Notes: generated by a model not told the origin, from the sequence alone. 64,000 nucleotides of DNA from Anadara kagoshimensis (GCA_021292105.1 CM037874.1:27721083-27785082); one strand, 5' to 3'. Counted from the first letter of the stretch, positions 21,987 to 34,462 are shown. A program made the numbers and translations.

Positions 21987-22962
21987 TAAATACAGAGAAG
22001 CTCAACCTTTAAATTTACTTGGGGACAAAACTTCAGAATTATCATGAATTACAAAATGTGGAGTTTGACACCTTATCCGACTGGATAAAGGTTGTGAGAT
22101 CTTTCATTAAAACGATGATTGCCAAAATTAAAGGGTCTATGAGTACTAAATCTTCTTCAGTACTCTGGTATCCAGAAATTTCAGCAATTCTCTAATGACA
22201 TACACAACACATATGTTGTTGTCCCAGCTGACAAGGCTTCTAACATTATTCTCATTTGTAAGAGATTCTACATTAAATGTCTTATGAAGGAGCTTGGTTA
22301 AGATAGTATATCAAATAACCCTACATATAATAGAACTAATTTTACCAAATATGAGGTTCTTTCAAACCATAGGGGTTTCCTGAGTCTTTTGGTATTAATC
22401 TTAAAGAGGAAGAACTTGACCTTCCTTACTTGTATTGGATTCCTAAACTCCACAAAAATCCATACAAGGAAAGATATTTAGCAGATTCAGCGAAATGTAC
22501 TACTAAATCATTGTCAGTAACTCTTGCACAAATTTTAACAGCCGACAAAGATGGTCTTCAGGCTTATATAGATCAAATCTTCTCTACATCTGGCATCAAC
22601 CAAATGTGGATTCTTAAAAATTCTAAAGAATTACTTGGACATCTTTAATTTTCACGCTAAACAGATGACCGCGAAATAAGCGAAAATTAATACATAGCGA
22701 AAATTAATACGTTTACAGTATATGAAAGGTAATGGCAACAAAACGTTGGAGTTTTTGATAGATAACATATTTATTGTGTTTCATAATATATAATATTCCA
22801 ACAAACAATTGGTATACCAATGGGTGCAAACTGCATTATTGCTTGCCAATTTGTTTCTTTATTCTTAGGCTACATTAGAAAATTTATGACAACCGTGATG
22901 ACTTCAATTTTTTTATTGTCAGCTTTCCTTTTCTATGCAGCAATGTACCTGCTTCCCCTAAA

Positions 22963-23552
22963 CAAAGTCGGGTATAATGGAATCACCCTGTCTGATTGTC
23001 TGTCCGTCTGGTTGTCCATCCCAATATCGTGTCCACTCCATATCTTCCATGTCTATTGATGGATTTTGATCAAACTTGGAACAAATATAAACCAACATGA
23101 GACAATGTATTGTGTACCAAATTTATGTGCTTAGGTCAAAGGTCAAGGTCAGGAGATCACATCTTAGTTTTCCCATCACAATATCATGTTCGCTCCATAT
23201 CTTCCATGTTTATGGATAGATTTGAATCAAACTTGGCACAAAATGTTAACCAACATAAGATGAAGTGTCACGTACCACATTTATTTGCATTGGTCAAAGG
23301 TCAAGGTCAGGAGGTCAAATCTTGGTAGTTTATTCATCACGTATCGTGTCTTCTCCATATTTCCTATGTCTATTGATGGATTTTGATCAAACTTGGCACA
23401 GATGTAGACCAACATGAGGCGCTGTATTGTGTACCACATTTATGTGCATAGGTAAAAGGTCAAGTTCAGGAGGTAAAATCTTATTTTGGATATTACCAAC
23501 CTGGCGAAGTTGGGGGTGGGGTATTTGTCTTTCAAGAGACAGTTCTAGTTTT
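22963..23552 (+). mobile_element. Tandem-repeat element (GTCTGTC class) in the Penelope copy
   Basis: Leader GGGTATAATGGAATCACCCTGTCTG, then about three units of roughly 165-180 bp marked TTTTGATCAAACTTGG and AGGTCAAAGGTCAAGGTCAGG. It ends near GAGACAGTTCTAGTTTTG. The open frames here are repeat translations. Confidence 0.65.
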
Positions 23553-23760
23553 GATTGCACAAGTGGCGGATGTAGCTAGCTAAATATTAGGTACTTGCCC
23601 TTCTGGAGCACCTGGCCTCACTTCACTGGTCCACAGTTTAACCTAATTTGTCAGTGTCAAAGTTTTTACTTTGCTTTTGGACTGTGATTTGGACATAGTA
23701 TGTTTGTTTTTGATTAATACATGTTTGTATTTAGAGAATTGTTGCAATTCAAAAATTTAT

Positions 23761-24444
23761 ATCATTATCATTTTTATATCATTATTGCTATCAATCATTA
23801 AAAACTTTTCATTGGTAAACAACTATCTTTTCTGACACAAGGACCAACTTTAGTGCAGCAATATCTATCAAATAAGTAAGGGAAGCAACTCCATCAAAGA
23901 ATCTCCATGTTGCATTACTCATAAAATCATCTAAAAAAATCAATGGGCCAGGAAAACACAAACACATAGCCCATATGAAGTTGTACTTACAAACCAAAGT
24001 TCATCAAAATTATCCTATAAAACTTTATAATATCAAGGAAAATTATTGAACCAAAAAATCTAGGTCACAAGGAACTTTTCTGTTTTGCTACATGTAGAGC
24101 ATATAAAGTCTCATGTATAAACCAAATTTGATCAATATTGGTAGTATCATCACACCTATCAAATTGTTTTTGTAAAATGCTGTTTACGAAAGTTCATTCA
24201 AATATTCTTAAAGTATCTAAGAAAATCAATGGACCATGAAAAAATATCACAATGGACAACTTTGTGATGCAACATGTAGAGCATCTAAAATTGTATAGAT
24301 CTTTAAACAAGTTTCATTGAGATTGATCAATTAGTTTCTTTTTTAGTGTTCAAAACAAGTTTTTTTTCAGGGATTGTGTGGTATTGGTTATGTGTTGTAC
24401 ATTTTCAACAACTGAAACTCTAGTTATTATAATTTTATTTCAAG
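23761..24444. repeat. Diverged tandem units near exon
   Basis: Two or more diverged copies of a unit with CAATGGGCCAGG/CAATGGACCATG and CATGTAGAGCAT lie at 23800-24320. The end is intronic polypyrimidine leading to the acceptor TTTCAAG. Confidence 0.45.
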
Positions 24445-24645
24445 GTAAAAAGAGATTTTACATCTGACTTATTTTGTGCCCCAACACCTCCAAAAAGAAG
24501 AAAGGAAACTGACAAAGCAATCAGATGCAGGATTAATCATTTAAGTGACAAGATCATTGGTCAGTGTGGTGGTGAATTGTTACTTCATTTCCCTTCATCA
24601 GCATCAGAACATGGTATTCTAGGAATCATTATTCAACAGACAAAT
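24445..24645 (+). CDS. Middle exon of PD-(D/E)XK nuclease-like gene
   Basis: Acceptor TTTATTTCAAG ends at 24444 and donor GTAAGT starts at 24646. The 201 bp give exactly 67 codons: VKRDFTSDLFCAPTPPKRRK, then a stretch with INHLSDKIIGQCGGELLLHF and GILGIIIQQTN. The first two residues complete the CEVK motif started in the previous exon. The Gln and basic residues of the helix region (RINHLSDKIIGQ) suit the helix after the catalytic strand in this fold. Codon-level phase matches both neighbours (0/0). Family membership is inferred from motif order only. Confidence 0.7.
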
Positions 24646-24937
24646 GTAAGTATAATCTACTTGTTTATACTTATTATTCCTTATCATATGTTCATTAATA
24701 ATAAAACCACTTTGTATATGTGATAAATCTAAATTTTACACAAGCCAGAGTGATATCAAACCTCTAAAAAGTGAATCATATCACTCCCCTAAAATGTGAT
24801 ATCGGATATCACACCCCTTGATCGATAATGGCGAATTTCAATTCTTCACTTCAGCTTATTTCTTTTTGTTTATACTATAAATAAACAATTTAATATGGAC
24901 ATTAAGTTAATGATGCTTCCTCCTCTTTTTTGCATAT

Positions 24938-25255
24938 TTGAGTTACACTACCCTCTGTGGTCCTTTTGGAAAAAACTACAAAAATTTCACACATGGTATA
25001 CAAACAGTAGATGGTTTGACTGATCAGCAGCAACCATATGCAACAAATGTTGTTATGAAACATTATTATGATAAAAGTTTAAATACAGTTGAATCTCTTT
25101 ATTTAGAACAAGGATATCTAGAACTTCCGGATAAGTCAATCTTTTTTAAAAGTCCAGACAGAGTTGTTCTTTATTTAACCAAAACAATGCTGTTATCTCA
25201 AACTTGCATATCTCGTATTTTTGAATATGTTGGAACAATTTTTTTGTCCCCTTGA
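24938..25255 (+). CDS. Unrecognised open frame in the second intron
   Basis: An open frame of up to 105 codons contains GIQTVDGLTDQQQPYATNVV, LYLEQGYLELPDKSIFF and MLLSQTCISRIFEYVGTIF. Composition looks protein-like rather than repeat-like. A possible acceptor (TTTTTTGCATATTTGAG) precedes it, but the phase does not fit the upstream exon, and no donor is obvious before the stop. It may be a remnant of another gene or mobile element. I do not recognise it. Confidence 0.3.
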   Translation: MSYTTLCGPFGKNYKNFTHGIQTVDGLTDQQQPYATNVVMKHYYDKSLNTVESLYLEQGYLELPDKSIFFKSPDRVVLYLTKTMLLSQTCISRIFEYVGTIFLSP

Positions 25256-27040
25256 TTGAAAATCGAATCGAACAAAAAATTTTTTGGACAATTACTTTCA
25301 TTAACTCGAAAAGATTTTTATGCGCTGTCGAAGAGGATACTTATTATGGGATTATCCTTGGCGGATGGGCGGACATACTGGCGACGGGTTTGTTCGGTTC
25401 ATAACTCGACTTGAATTTGGTATGCTAACTTATCATGATGATTTGAAGTGCAGTGCACAGGAACTGTAACTCCAGTTTCCTTAACTTTTTAGTTATTCCC
25501 CTTTGAATACTGCCAGCATATTTGTCCGGATCATAACTTTAACACCTATGGAACCGTAACTACAGCTTCCTTAATTTTTAAAGCATCAGCCATGCTGAAT
25601 GCTTTATAGCGATCGTTGGATTTTTTCTTATTTAGCGCCGCTCTCATTTCACCTTGACAGCCAATCAAATCTTTTGTTTCGACTGAAATTACGGGAATTT
25701 CCATATACGGTATCCCAGGTATGTATAAACTCTAATCTGAGTGATTGGGTCTCCCGGAAAGTTACGAAAGCAATGTTTTCATCATGTACACATGTGCCGA
25801 TCTGAAATGTATTCGTACGCGTATTAGTCCGTAATTGTTTTTGCTGAATATATATTTTAATTCTTCACTTTTGTATGATAATTTTAAGATAAAAACCTTA
25901 AAAATTCATTAAGTATACGCCCCTCGGAAAACCCAACAAAAATGACGATCTTGTCAGTTCGCGCTGACGTTCTTCTTTTTGACCTACAGTGCTGTACATG
26001 TGGTTGTTTTACAGTCGCCGCCATATTGAATTTTTTTAATTTACGCAAAGTGACATCGATAAATAAACACAAAGTATGCTCATTAAACAGTTTTTAAGTT
26101 AAATAACTTTAAACATGGATCACATTTGATGATAAATTATATATATTTTTTTAGAATTGATTGTCAATAATATTTCGTGTTTTGGCTATCCCGACCTGGT
26201 TCATTAATATTCATCATAACGTCACGAGGATTTTCCCGCTTTCATTGGGTATGTCAGTTTGCCGGTAGCGAAATTATGCATAACAAAAAAGTAGAAATCA
26301 AAGATTATTCCCAAAAATGTGATACGAAACTGAAAGAAGAAGTTTATTTACAAGTTATTGGCTATGTTGATAAACCGTTTGTGACTCGTGAAGTTGTGTA
26401 GGATATCGATACCGTAGTTCGTATGCAAATTAGCCATGTGTTTGGGGGCATGCCTGCATTTGACACCCGATGCCCCTGCTCAAATGTATTCACATAGCGT
26501 AGTGACTGACCTTTTTAGTCCAGTACACCCTTGACCCTTTTAAAATGATCATGACACCCTGTCCTTTTCAGTTATCAGTTTAATATAAAAACGACATGCT
26601 TTATTCTCGAATCTCTGCTATACATACTTCCGATCTTCGCACACACTCCACTTCTCACCATATGTCTCCGAAGACAGACAATTTCATCATAAATGTTCAT
26701 TTAAATACCTTTTCCAATTGTTTATTTGGAATCAACAAAAGAACAACTTGAAATCAAAATCTAAACAAAACTGAAAAAAAAACGATGTTTTAAAATTTTC
26801 AGATAAAATTTATTTACCTTGTTACAAGTCCTTATTAGATCGTTTTTACAGTGGATATCCGATTAAAGTTGTTGTCAGTAGTTTAATCCATGGTTTTTAC
26901 AACCTTTAATTTCTTTTCACGAAGCCATATTACTTTATTTCACATAAAATGTGCCCACTGGACACAAAACAGTTAGTGTGCTTTCTTAAGTTCTTCCGAT
27001 TTCTAGAGCACCGTTGGTGAAGTAGAACAGAAACTAAGGA
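25256..27040. other. Intronic sequence without recognised features
   Basis: No supported gene. Two short open frames (25599-25805 and 26177-26401) lack splice or homology support. The base composition at 25300-26550 is less AT-rich than the surroundings. Confidence 0.35.
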
Positions 27041-27630
27041 CGGGGAAAATATGGTACCAATCTTGTGAACTCAACTCCTCTTATAGTTTTTAACCAAAAA
27101 CCTTGAAACTTCACAGTATGTTTCTATATATATTGAGGATGTGCACCTGACTTTATGGAAATATTTCCAGATTTTTTCCCCATTTTTCCAGACTTTAAAA
27201 CTTAGTCATTTTTAGCAAGTATTTGAATGGGGGTACCTACTTTGTGAACTCAACTCCTCTTACAGTTTCCAACCAAAAGCCTTGGAACTTCACAGAATAT
27301 TTATATATATTGAATATGTGCACCTGACTTTATGGAAATATTTCAAGATTTTTTTCCCATTTTTCCAGACTTTAAAACTTAGTCACTTTTTAGCAAGTAT
27401 TTGAATGGGGGTACCTACTTTGTGAACTCACCTCCTCTTACAGTTTTCAACCAAAAGCATTGAAACTTCACAGAATGTTTATATATATATTGAAGATGTG
27501 CGCCTGACTTTATGGAAATATTTCAAGATTTTTTCTCCATTTTTCCAGACTTTAAAACTTAGTCACTTTTTAGCAAGTATTAGAATGGGGGTACCTACTT
27601 TGTGAACTCACCTCCTCTTACAGTTTCTCT
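27041..27630. repeat. Tandem repeat, unit about 178-180 bp
   Basis: GGGGGTACCTACTTTGTGAACTCA recurs at 27229, 27407 and 27587, with each unit also containing CACCTGACTTTATGGAAATA and TTTTTCCAGACTTTAAAAC. About three full units and a partial first and last one. Confidence 0.85.
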
Positions 27631-28054
27631 TAAATTCAAAGTAATTTTATTGTAACATTTTAGTTGTCTAAATAATAATCAATTAATTTTCAATTAATCG
27701 TATTCAGAAATATTTCCCCCTTTTGTACACAATTCTTGTCAACAAACTTTTTTTGAAAGAGACAGTTGCCTGGACAACTTCTGTAATTGGGAGGTACAGA
27801 TTATTAGTTTATTGTGTCAGGATGGTTAATACCAATTCAGGCTTTTGAAGCTCACTTGGACAATTTATATATATTCAACAATAATTTTAAATACATTTAA
27901 ATTATTTCTAAAACAAAGGTTTTATTTTTATAATTATTTTTTTCAAATTAATTGTGAATTCAATGAATAAAATTAATGACTTCAACAATAGTTAATTGAC
28001 TTTAATCTGTCAATTGCAAGTCACAGGAAATAGCTGGTCATGGTGAAAGTTTTT

Positions 28055-28955
28055 TTGTGATGATGACACTATGTCGATGATGATGTGGCATGATGATCTA
28101 GTGAAGATGATGACAATAATAATGATGATGATGACATTCAGTTCTGCTGCTGCCGATGATGATGATGATGTCACCATGATGATGATGATATGACATGAGG
28201 AGATATAATGATGATGATGATGTGACATGAGGAGATATGATGATGATGTCACCATGATGATGATGTAACACGAGGAGATATGATAATGATGTTGATGATG
28301 GTGATGACATGATTTCTGTTGATGCCGATTATGATAATGATTATTGTGATGAAGAAGATGATAGTGATGGTGGTGATGAAAATAAGCTCTGCTGCTATGA
28401 ATGATGATGGTGATGATTACGATGTGACTTGACGAACTATGATGATGATTATGATGGTGACATGAGTTCTGTTGCTACCGATGGTGATGATGGTGGCAAT
28501 GATGACATTCAGTACTGCTGAGCACTGCCGATAGTATGATGATGATGATGATGAAGATGGTGATGGTGGTGATGACATTCAGTTCTGCTGCTGTCGATGA
28601 TGATAATAATTCACGATGATGATGATGATGATAACAAAGCCAATGTCTTCATGCTGATGATGTGACATGATGATGATGATGACGATGATGATGACATTCA
28701 GTACTGCTGCTGCTGATAATGATGATGATTATGTGACACGAAGAGCTATGATGATGATGTGACCATATTAATGATGTAACATGAGGATTTCTGAAAATGA
28801 TTAATATAATGGTGGTGGTGATTGTCATGGCATGGGTTCTACTGCTGCTGCTAATGACGACGATGATGATGATGATGATATCTTCATGTTGATGATCAAA
28901 ATGTGATATGAGGAGTGATATTGATGATGGTGGTGGTGATTATAGATCCAGTTTG
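28055..28955. repeat. Imperfect TGA/ATG trinucleotide repeat tract
   Basis: About 900 bp dominated by (TGA)n interrupted by recurring phrases such as GACATTCAGTTCTGCTGCTG and TGTGACATGAGGAGATATG. Higher-order repetition of those phrases indicates growth by duplication of longer blocks. Apparent Ser/His/Ile-rich frames are not genes. Confidence 0.9.
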
Positions 28956-30014
28956 GGTTTTCTTCCAGTCAACTGCGTTTAGTGGAGTTTTGCCCCTTTC
29001 ACTTTGTGAATTTTATCAAAATGATGGTTTCTCTGGACTTATTTCAGTTACCCTTGAGATATTTCACTCAGATTTGGGGTCGGGTCTTTAGTAGCCTCTC
29101 TTGGTTTTTGAAAAATTGAAAATTTATATTTATACGAATTACTTAGTTTACTCAATTGATAAACATTCCATGGCATGTCCATTTTGACCATTGTAACATA
29201 TTTATATGTTAGAACCTAACAACTTGCATAAAAAGCAGACTTGTTGTTAAAAGCTTCCCGATCACAGTATCTATTATTTGCATGATTTTCATTTGTTACT
29301 GATTCATTAGACAAATCTCAGTTTCAAGTGCACATTTTTTTTATCAAATTGCTCAGTTTAGCTGATGCTTCAGTACCTTCAGTACTTTGATTAGTTATCT
29401 TGGAGCAATTAAATTACACAAAACAAAACAGATAGAGACCAAATGGACTTCACTGTTTGTCGGTAAAATACAATAGTTCATTAGGTTATTGAGTGTCGTA
29501 CATTTATTTTGATCTATGTAACAAGATATCTCCCGATTTCTTTTATGTATGTACCGGTATATGTTGGAATATATAAATGACATATGATGAAACGGTAATA
29601 CAGGTTGACAAGATATAACCAGAAGAGACCCTCGGTAGGCATGTATTATTTCTCTTTCGTTCCCATCCGTTTTTAACATTGTTTATCTCTAACTCCAGAT
29701 ATGTCAAACTTTTTGGATTTCCCCATGGAGTTCAGAATGACGAGATTCAACTGTATGACCATTTTGATATCTCACCCCTAATCAGTTAGAAAAGTTCTTA
29801 TATTCAAATGGTACAGATCTCCACCACTAAATCATATACTCATTTTAAGTTTATTAAGTTTATTAAGTTTATTTCATTGATGATATATACATTATTGGTA
29901 TTTAAATGGCTTTCCAGTGTTTCAATTTCCTGATGTGATTTCCTTTTGTATACATCCATCATGACAACTTTAATACTAGTTGATAAATGGTTTTTTATGA
30001 ATTTATTCTTTTAG
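28956..30014. other. Intronic sequence
   Basis: No gene recognised. A direct repeat of AAGTTTATT lies at 29846-29872. The end is a polypyrimidine-poor but usable acceptor TTCTTTTAG. Confidence 0.4.
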
Positions 30015-30212
30015 ATTACATTTACACACCTTACTAGCATTAATAAAGACGATCTTGATAGCATAGCAAATGGTGAGTTGCTTGATACTGGCGTTGGCAT
30101 CAAATTTAGTAGACCATATAATTTTTTGGATCCAGATGATCGTGAGGAGTTGATTGAACCTTTATTAATTTTAGGCTTTATTCAAGCACAAAAACGACAA
30201 CAAATTACATAA
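30015..30212 (+). CDS. Last exon of PD-(D/E)XK nuclease-like gene
   Basis: Acceptor TTCTTTTAG ends at 30014. The frame continues in phase 0 from the middle exon and ends at TAA (30210-30212), giving 65 residues beginning ITFTHLTSINKDDLDSIANG and ending LLILGFIQAQKRQQIT. AATAAA follows at 30267-30272, which supports a genuine 3' end. The exon is acidic in its centre (DPDDREELIEPL). Together the three visible exons give about 172 C-terminal residues; the N-terminus is upstream or outside the window. Confidence 0.7.
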   Translation: MTFTHLTSINKDDLDSIANGELLDTGVGIKFSRPYNFLDPDDREELIEPLLILGFIQAQKRQQIT

Positions 30213-30266
30213 ATATTTTTGTTATAATTTTTAATTAATTAGGAGTATGTTGTATACATGTATATA

Positions 30267-30272
30267 AATAAA
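30267..30272 (+). terminator. Candidate polyadenylation signal
   Basis: AATAAA 55 bp after the stop codon of the nuclease-like gene. Confidence 0.55.
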
Positions 30273-30554
30273 TAATTATGTGAAACTTTCAAGGATACAT
30301 ATGTTGAACAAAAGAAAGAAAAATAAAAAAGAAGTTTTAGATTTTTATAAAATTGCACATACATACCCTAGAGTTAGATATGTCAAACTTTTTAAATAGT
30401 TGACTCAAATTTTCAGATCTAGTTAATAAGAATATAACAAAATAATGTTGAACTAATTTTAGCTCACATGACCATAGTTCTTTTGATGTACATGTGTGTT
30501 TCATGTATATATATATATAAGCAAGTATATTGATAATTTGTACCCAGTATGTTT

Positions 30555-32217
30555 TTAGCTCACCTGGCTATAGCCAGCGTGAGCTTATGGTATGATGCGG
30601 CGTGTGTATGTGCGTGCGTGCGTGCGTCCGTAAACTTTACTTAAACAACTTCTTCTCCTGAACCAAAAGATCTAGGATCCCCAAACTAAATATACTTAAT
30701 CAGCATGTTAAGTTCTACAAAGTTTGCGAATAGATTTGACTTTGACCTTTGTTCAAGGTCACAGTGACCTAGTATGTAAAATGCTAAAAATGACTTCTTG
30801 TCATGAACCAAAAGGCCTATAGACATCAAACTTCATATATAGAATCAGTGTGTAGACTTCTACAAAGTTTGCGAATAGATTTGACCTTGGCCTTAGTTCA
30901 AGGTCACATTGACCTTTTATGTAAAAATGCTAAAAATGACTTCTTCTCATGAACCAAAAGGCCTATAGACATCAAACTACATATATAAAATCAGTGTGTA
31001 GACTTCTACATAGTTTGCGAATAAATTTGACCTTGGCCTTAGTTCAAGGTCACTTTTTGTATAGGCATGTATATTAGAATGTTGTAGGTATTGATACAAC
31101 GATCATTTTGATGTATAGAAAAAGGTCATGGGTTCAAAGATCAAGGTCACAGATGCGAAACAATACCCAAATGGTTAATTATCTCGAAAACTATAAACAT
31201 TTTGTTAGAATGTTGTAGGTATTGATACAACGATCATTTTGATGTATAGAAAAAGGTCATGGGTTCAAAGGTCAAGGTCACAGATGCGAAACAATACAGA
31301 AATGGTTAATTATCTCGAAAACTATCAACATTTTGTATAGGCATGTATATTAGAATGTTGTAGGTATTGATACAACGATCATTTTGATGTATAGAAAAAG
31401 GTCATGGGTTCAAAGGTCAAGGTCACAGATGCGAAACAATACCGAAATGGTTAATTATCTCGAAAACTATCAACATTTTGTATAGGCATGTATATTAGAA
31501 TGTTGTAGGTATTGATACAACGATCATTTTGATGATGTATAGAAAAAGGTCATGTGTTCAAAGGTCAAGGTCACAGATGGGAAACAATACCGAAATGGTT
31601 AATTATCTCGAAAACTAGAAACATTTAGTATAGGCATGTATATTAGAATGTTGTAGGTATTGATACAACGATCATTTTGATGTATAGAAAAAGGTCATGG
31701 GTTCAAAGGTCAAGGTCACAGATGTGAAACAATACCCAAATGGTTAATTATCTCGAAAACTATAAACATTTTTTATAGGCATGTATATTAGAATGTTGTA
31801 GGTATTGATACAACGGTCATTTTGATGTATAGAAAAAGGTCATGGGTTCAAAGGTCAAGGTCACAGATGCGAAACAATACCGAAATGGTTAATTATCTCG
31901 AAAACTATCAACATTTTGTATAGGCAAGTATATTAGAATGTTGTAGGTATCGATACAATGATCATTTTGATGTATAGAAAAAGGTCATAGGTTCAAAGGT
32001 CAAGGTCACGGATGTGAAACAATACTGAAATGGTTAATTATCTTGAAAACTATTAACTTTTTGTATAGGCATGTATACTAGAATGTTGTAGGTAATGATA
32101 CAACGGTTATCATGATGTAAAGAAAAAAGTCATTGGGGTTTAGTATTTATGTTTTCTTTAAATCTATCAGCTAGCCATTAGTTATCAGGTGAGCGTATCA
32201 GGCCCATGGGCCTCTTG
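30555..32217 (+). mobile_element. Composite tandem-repeat element, two monomer types
   Basis: Starts TTAGCTCACCTGGCTATAGCC and ends CAGGTGAGC-GTATCAGGCCCATGGGCCTCTTG. The first part (30650-31050) uses the 146 bp monomer of 6653-8779; the second (31050-32140) uses a 145 bp monomer with GGTTCAAAGGTCAAGGTCACAG that is the inverse of the array at 46-50 kb. One junction (about 31205) lacks 14 bp of the unit. Confidence 0.9.
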
Positions 32218-32464
32218 TTTTTTTTTTTTTTTGAATTTTCAAGTTTTAATTCAATGGTCTTATATTAATTCATTTTATCAACTAAAATCAATGTATTTTC
32301 TTGGGGATTTTCACTCATTCACATACTATGAATTCATTCAATATGGCCATTATAATTCAAGGGGAATTATATCTCCCCAATTCAATAATACATTGATACA
32401 ATTTTATGTAATTATGTTATGTTTTAAGTTTACATGTAGTTCATTTTATTTTGTTCAATTATTT

Positions 32465-32850
32465 CAAGCTCCGCTGGGATCTCCCCGGAGTTTCTTGTTC
32501 TGCAGGGTTCACCCCAGAACTTTTCATCTATTAACATTTTTCAATAGACACTCCGCCGGGATCTCCCCGGGGTGTTTGAGTTCTGCCGGTTTCACCTCAG
32601 AGCTAATCTTTATATGTGTACTCTGCCGGGATCTCCCCAGAGTTATTCTTCTATTAATTTTAGGCAACAGACACTCTGCCGGGATCTCCCCGGAGTGTTT
32701 AGTCTGCCGGGTTTCACACTCTGCCGGGATCTCCCCAGAGTTATTATTCTATTAAATTCAGGCGATAAACACTCTGCCGGGATCTCCCCGGAGTGTTTAG
32801 TTCTGCCAGGTTTCACACTCTGCCGGGATCTCCCCAGAGTTTTTCTTCAA
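32465..32850. repeat. Array of GC-rich palindromes
   Basis: About seven copies of a 22-24 bp palindrome (CTCTGCCGGGATCTCCCCAGAG and the variant ending CCCCGGAGT) occur in an AT-rich setting. Spacers repeat TTATTCTTCTATTAA-like and TTCTGCCGGGTTTCAC-like phrases. Frames reading SAGISPE or CRDLPRV repeats are translations of this array. Confidence 0.85.
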
Positions 32851-32859
32851 AAAATTAGA

Positions 32860-33280
32860 TATAACATTGCTTTTTGTTAAACATTTTTTGATGATATTTT
32901 ATATGTGAATGAGTAGCCCCAAGAAAGCCAAAACATTTTGTATTTGTTTAAATGTACTGATTATATTTTGTATGTAAATATATATAAATATATATAAAAC
33001 ATTGGTGTGTAATCATTTTAATTATAGTTGTAGCAAATAAAAAAAAAATAATAATAATAATATGTGGTGTATGAATAAATTTTATATATATAGATATCAT
33101 TATGTACTTGTTTGTGTTGTGTATAAAATTGTGCTAATAGATAGTGTGATTTAGGCAAGACAGTATCTTTCACATTACTATAAACACCTGGTTCCAAGTA
33201 TAACTATTATTTATCCTTATATATCAACTTTATATAGCCCATAAATTACATAATGCACATGTCTGTTTTATTATTCAAGT
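32860..33280. other. AT-rich spacer
   Basis: No gene. Contains an ATA/ATT-rich simple stretch near 33040-33062. Confidence 0.4.
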
Positions 33281-33389
33281 GAAAGGTCAAACGGCCAGGT
33301 CAAACCTTATGCACTCACTCTATACTGGATCTACTGGTCGATTATAAAACAAAACAAAATATATAATATTGCGAGTGTGGTTTAAAAAC

Positions 33390-33800
33390 AAACATACTAA
33401 TACATGTCCAAATCACAATCCCAAAGAAAATTATATAAACCTACGAAACTAAAACAGCTTCGGATGACGAGTTGCAACGCGTGTAACCATGCAAATAGTT
33501 AAGGCACTTCGGATTCCAAAATCTCCAAATAAAGATTTTAAACGGTTACAGGTTGTGATAAACCTCCAACACACCAATCCATGTTCAAGTCACAATTCTA
33601 TCTAGATAGCTACACGTATGATATCAAAGGAACGGGGGCTTTGTGGCATTCACTATATCCAAGACGATTTTGAATATAGAGACATCATATTTACCAACAG
33701 TATTGTAATGGCGTCCTTAATACTTTTTGAGAGCCTTGATAACCTTAAGCTTGCAGCATCTCTCAGTCAATAATTTATTAAGCAGCATGCTTCGTCGTGT
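33390..33800 (-). mobile_element. 3' fragment of Penelope-like element
   Basis: The reverse complement of 33640-33800 resembles the RT C-terminus (LLT-x-GCCKL..IKALKKY..RHHY-type sequence as at 59500-59580). 33390-33630 carries 3' UTR phrases shared with the other copies (CAAACATACTAATACATGTCC, GCTACACG). Stops are frequent. Confidence 0.5.
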
Positions 33801-34462
33801 GCAATTTCATAATGTCATACTTTGAACACGCTCTAGCATAGCATATTAACTGTGAAACAAATACACCATTTAATATGCAATTAGAAAAAGCAGATATTTT
33901 GTTGCATGGTAAAGGGAAGATAAAAATAGAAACAAATTGAAATCATCATGTTTGCCATACAGCTTTGTGCCTATTGGTATACCGATTGTTTAATTGGAAA
34001 ATTATATTACCAAATGCACTAAATATGTTGTCAATAAAAACTTTTTTTTTATACTATCAAACAAATTCTTAATAATTTAAGTTTTTCACACTTAATTGAG
34101 AAAAATGAACCAATTAAACATATGTTGAGAATGAGAATATTTAAAAAAATCTACTATTTCAACACCAATATTTCAAAGTGCAAAACACTCCAATTAAATG
34201 AATTATATACTATAGTACTATTAATATTGCCAGTTTTCAAAGTTATTACTTTCCATGGGGATTGTGATTTGGACAAATTGACATGGATTAGTATGTTTGT
34301 CTTTGGATATTTTCACTAAAACTATTTAGATATTTTGACAGATCATATTTGCAGAACTCATACTTAGTGCACATGAATTAGAAAAAGAAAGTGGAAGCTA
34401 TAACATAACTGAATATTAATAGAACACAAATTTATTCTAGAGTGATGTTTAAATATGATTAA

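Larger units (their letters stand above)
21500..23760 (+). mobile_element. Penelope-like element, deleted and interrupted
   Basis: Frames on the + strand give, in order, LLFKGLNYRE, VVVPADKASN, LTCIGFLNS/YWIPKLHKNPYKERY, NQMWILKNSKELL (22430-22645), FQQ-IGIPMGANC (about 22790-22835) and, in another frame, KIYDNRDDFNFFIVSFPFLCSNVPASP-type sequence (22875-22960, quoted from two overlapping parts). These are N-terminal and RT motifs of Penelope-like elements, with frameshifts and an internal deletion after IPMG. A SINE (21579-21986) and a tandem-repeat element (22963-23552) interrupt it. 23553-23760 holds the 3' UTR shared with other copies in the window (GTAGCTAGCTAAATA, TGGACATAGTATGTTTG). Confidence 0.8.

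Noticed and set aside
22820-23059. 79-codon hydrophobic frame
   Set aside because: Wrong frame across Penelope-like sequence and the start of a tandem-repeat element.
28010-28310. His/Ser/Ile-rich open frames
   Set aside because: Translation of the TGA repeat tract.
32189-32880. 188- and 102-codon frames with SAGISPE or CRDLPRV repeats
   Set aside because: Translation of the palindrome array and element tail in two frames; no gene features.
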